Origin: Phycisphaerae bacterium
GTDB taxonomy: Bacteria; Planctomycetota; Phycisphaerae; UBA1845; UTPLA1
Assembly (NCBI GenBank): GCA_035275405.1
Contig: DATEMU010000013.1
Span: 186,001-250,000 of the forward strand
Direction of reading: 5' to 3'
DNA: 64,000 nt
The position numbers and the translations under genes were made by a program. Positions 63,189 through 64,000 of the stretch are shown piece after piece. The notes beneath the pieces were generated by a model. The model was not told the origin of the DNA. It did no database searches and was given only the letters and a program-made list of their open reading frames with translations. Each line of letters begins with the position of its first letter. Position 1 is the stretch's first letter.

Positions 63189-64000
63189 ATGGCACGGATT
63201 AAATGGTATCACTACTACATCGCTTTAGCGACTTTCGACGTTTTGGTGATCATTGGTAGTCTGTGGCTCCATCATCGCACCCTCGGACGTTTCGGCGAAC
63301 TTCTGAATCGGGCGGCTGTGTTGGATGCCCAACAGCGAGACCTGACGTCGTTGAGTCTTCGTCTGGTCTCGCTGAACGCGCCCGGAAACCGGGTCTTCGA
63401 GACGCGACAAGTCGAAGCGGAGCGCATTCGATATCGAAAGTTGCGGGGTGATATCGACATCCAACGAAGGACGGGGCACATCGAACCGAACGAGCTTGCC
63501 GATTTCTGGAATGAAGTGGATTCGATGTGCCGGGCCGAAGAGAAGATATTCGAATGGATGGAGCGAGCCGCCTCGACGGACGACCCGTCCGCCAAGGCGG
63601 AGGCGTTGGTCGAGGCCGGCAAGTCGATGGCGACGATGGATGCGCACCAGGCGAGCGCACTGAAGCTTGTGGGTCGCGAGCACGAAGCGACGATGAACCA
63701 CACGGCGTCGATGCTCTTGAGCCATCAACAAATCCTTCTTCAACAGGAACAGTATGAACTGGTATTCGTTGGCGCGCTCGTCCTCGTACTGGGCGGCATC
63801 TTCTGGTTCTTCATGAAGTTGCAGAAGACCGACGCGTCACTGGCGGCGGAGCGTCGCGAACGGCTGGCGACCATCGGTGAACTGTGCTCCAGTGTCGCGC
63901 ACGGCATCCAAAACCCACTCTCTGCGATCCGCAGTTCCGCCGAGTTGATCGTGGACCTCGGCCAGGTCGACGGCGACTCGCGCCGCCGCGCGGAAAACGT
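63189..64000 (+). CDS. Sensor histidine kinase (3' end outside window)
   Basis: ATG 63189 opens a frame that stays open to the right edge (270 codons). A first membrane helix (about 10-27, YIALATFDVLVIIGSLWLHH), a predicted periplasmic helical domain of about 160 residues, and a second helix (about 192-209, LVFVGALVLVLGGIFWFF) lead to a HisKA domain with phosphoacceptor His238 in SSVAHGIQNPLSAIRSSAEL. The ATPase domain lies beyond the window. It is paired with the divergent NtrC-type regulator. The signal it senses is unknown. Confidence 0.9.
   Translation, partial: MARIKWYHYYIALATFDVLVIIGSLWLHHRTLGRFGELLNRAAVLDAQQRDLTSLSLRLVSLNAPGNRVFETRQVEAERIRYRKLRGDIDIQRRTGHIEPNELADFWNEVDSMCRAEEKIFEWMERAASTDDPSAKAEALVEAGKSMATMDAHQASALKLVGREHEATMNHTASMLLSHQQILLQQEQYELVFVGALVLVLGGIFWFFMKLQKTDASLAAERRERLATIGELCSSVAHGIQNPLSAIRSSAELIVDLGQVDGDSRRRAEN

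Overview
The window (about 62% GC, densely coded) looks like a chromosomal segment from a member of the Planctomycetota, possibly a Phycisphaerae-like or uncultured lineage. The main reasons are a single-polypeptide SecDF, proteins ending in dockerin-like Ca-binding repeats, a PEP-CTERM protein with HAF repeats, an ECF sigma factor paired with a Ser/Thr kinase carrying TPRs, FG-GAP plus ASPIC/UnbV proteins, a CxxCGYD..CPECG zinc ribbon, and many short palindromic repeats between and inside genes. No rRNA, tRNA, CRISPR array or intact mobile element was recognised.

Region 1 (1-11350) holds two megasynthase genes of the PUFA-synthase (Pfa) type. The first is cut by the left edge (AT-ACP-ACP-KR-DH) and the second is complete (KS-CLF-AT-DH-DH). 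The domain order resembles myxobacterial Pfa2/Pfa3. The enoyl reductase and any acyltransferase-release domain are not in the window.

Region 2 (11356-17541) is a housekeeping run on the + strand: a small gene, dapF, a zinc-ribbon membrane protein, ispF, cysS, ruvC, ruvA and ruvB. Several of these genes or gaps carry heptamer tandem repeats or hairpins.

Region 3 (17600-25800) is mixed: a near-consensus sigma-54 promoter ahead of a HAF-repeat PEP-CTERM protein, a Tat-exported phosphoesterase, hemW, an FHA protein, a PEBP protein, a pseudopilin, a degenerate HPt protein and a UbiA-family prenyltransferase. REP-like hairpins lie between them. Region 4 (25878-31408) carries the SecDF fusion with a large helical insert, a double-LysM protein and the tail of a HARE-HTH gene.

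Region 5 (31405-59377) is dominated by very large exported proteins. It has an FG-GAP/ASPIC/TlpA gene split by one in-frame TGA, an FG-GAP dockerin protein, a DUF1111-type di-heme protein, an M36 metalloprotease, an SBBP/HYR lipoprotein, a propeller-dockerin protein and a PKD-dockerin protein. An ECF sigma factor plus kinase/TPR protein sits divergent to the SBBP/HYR gene. Two halves of an IS-type integrase lie on either side of this SBBP-ECF-kinase block.

Region 6 (59378-64000) contains a decayed ECF sigma gene, a CDF metal exporter, and a sigma-54-dependent response regulator divergent from a histidine kinase that runs off the right edge. The strongest unusual signals are the many different short repeat families inserted in frame in inter-domain linkers of the synthase and in dapF, the single TGA inside an otherwise continuous exported protein, and the sigma-54 promoter followed by a 25-bp tandem repeat ahead of the PEP-CTERM gene.
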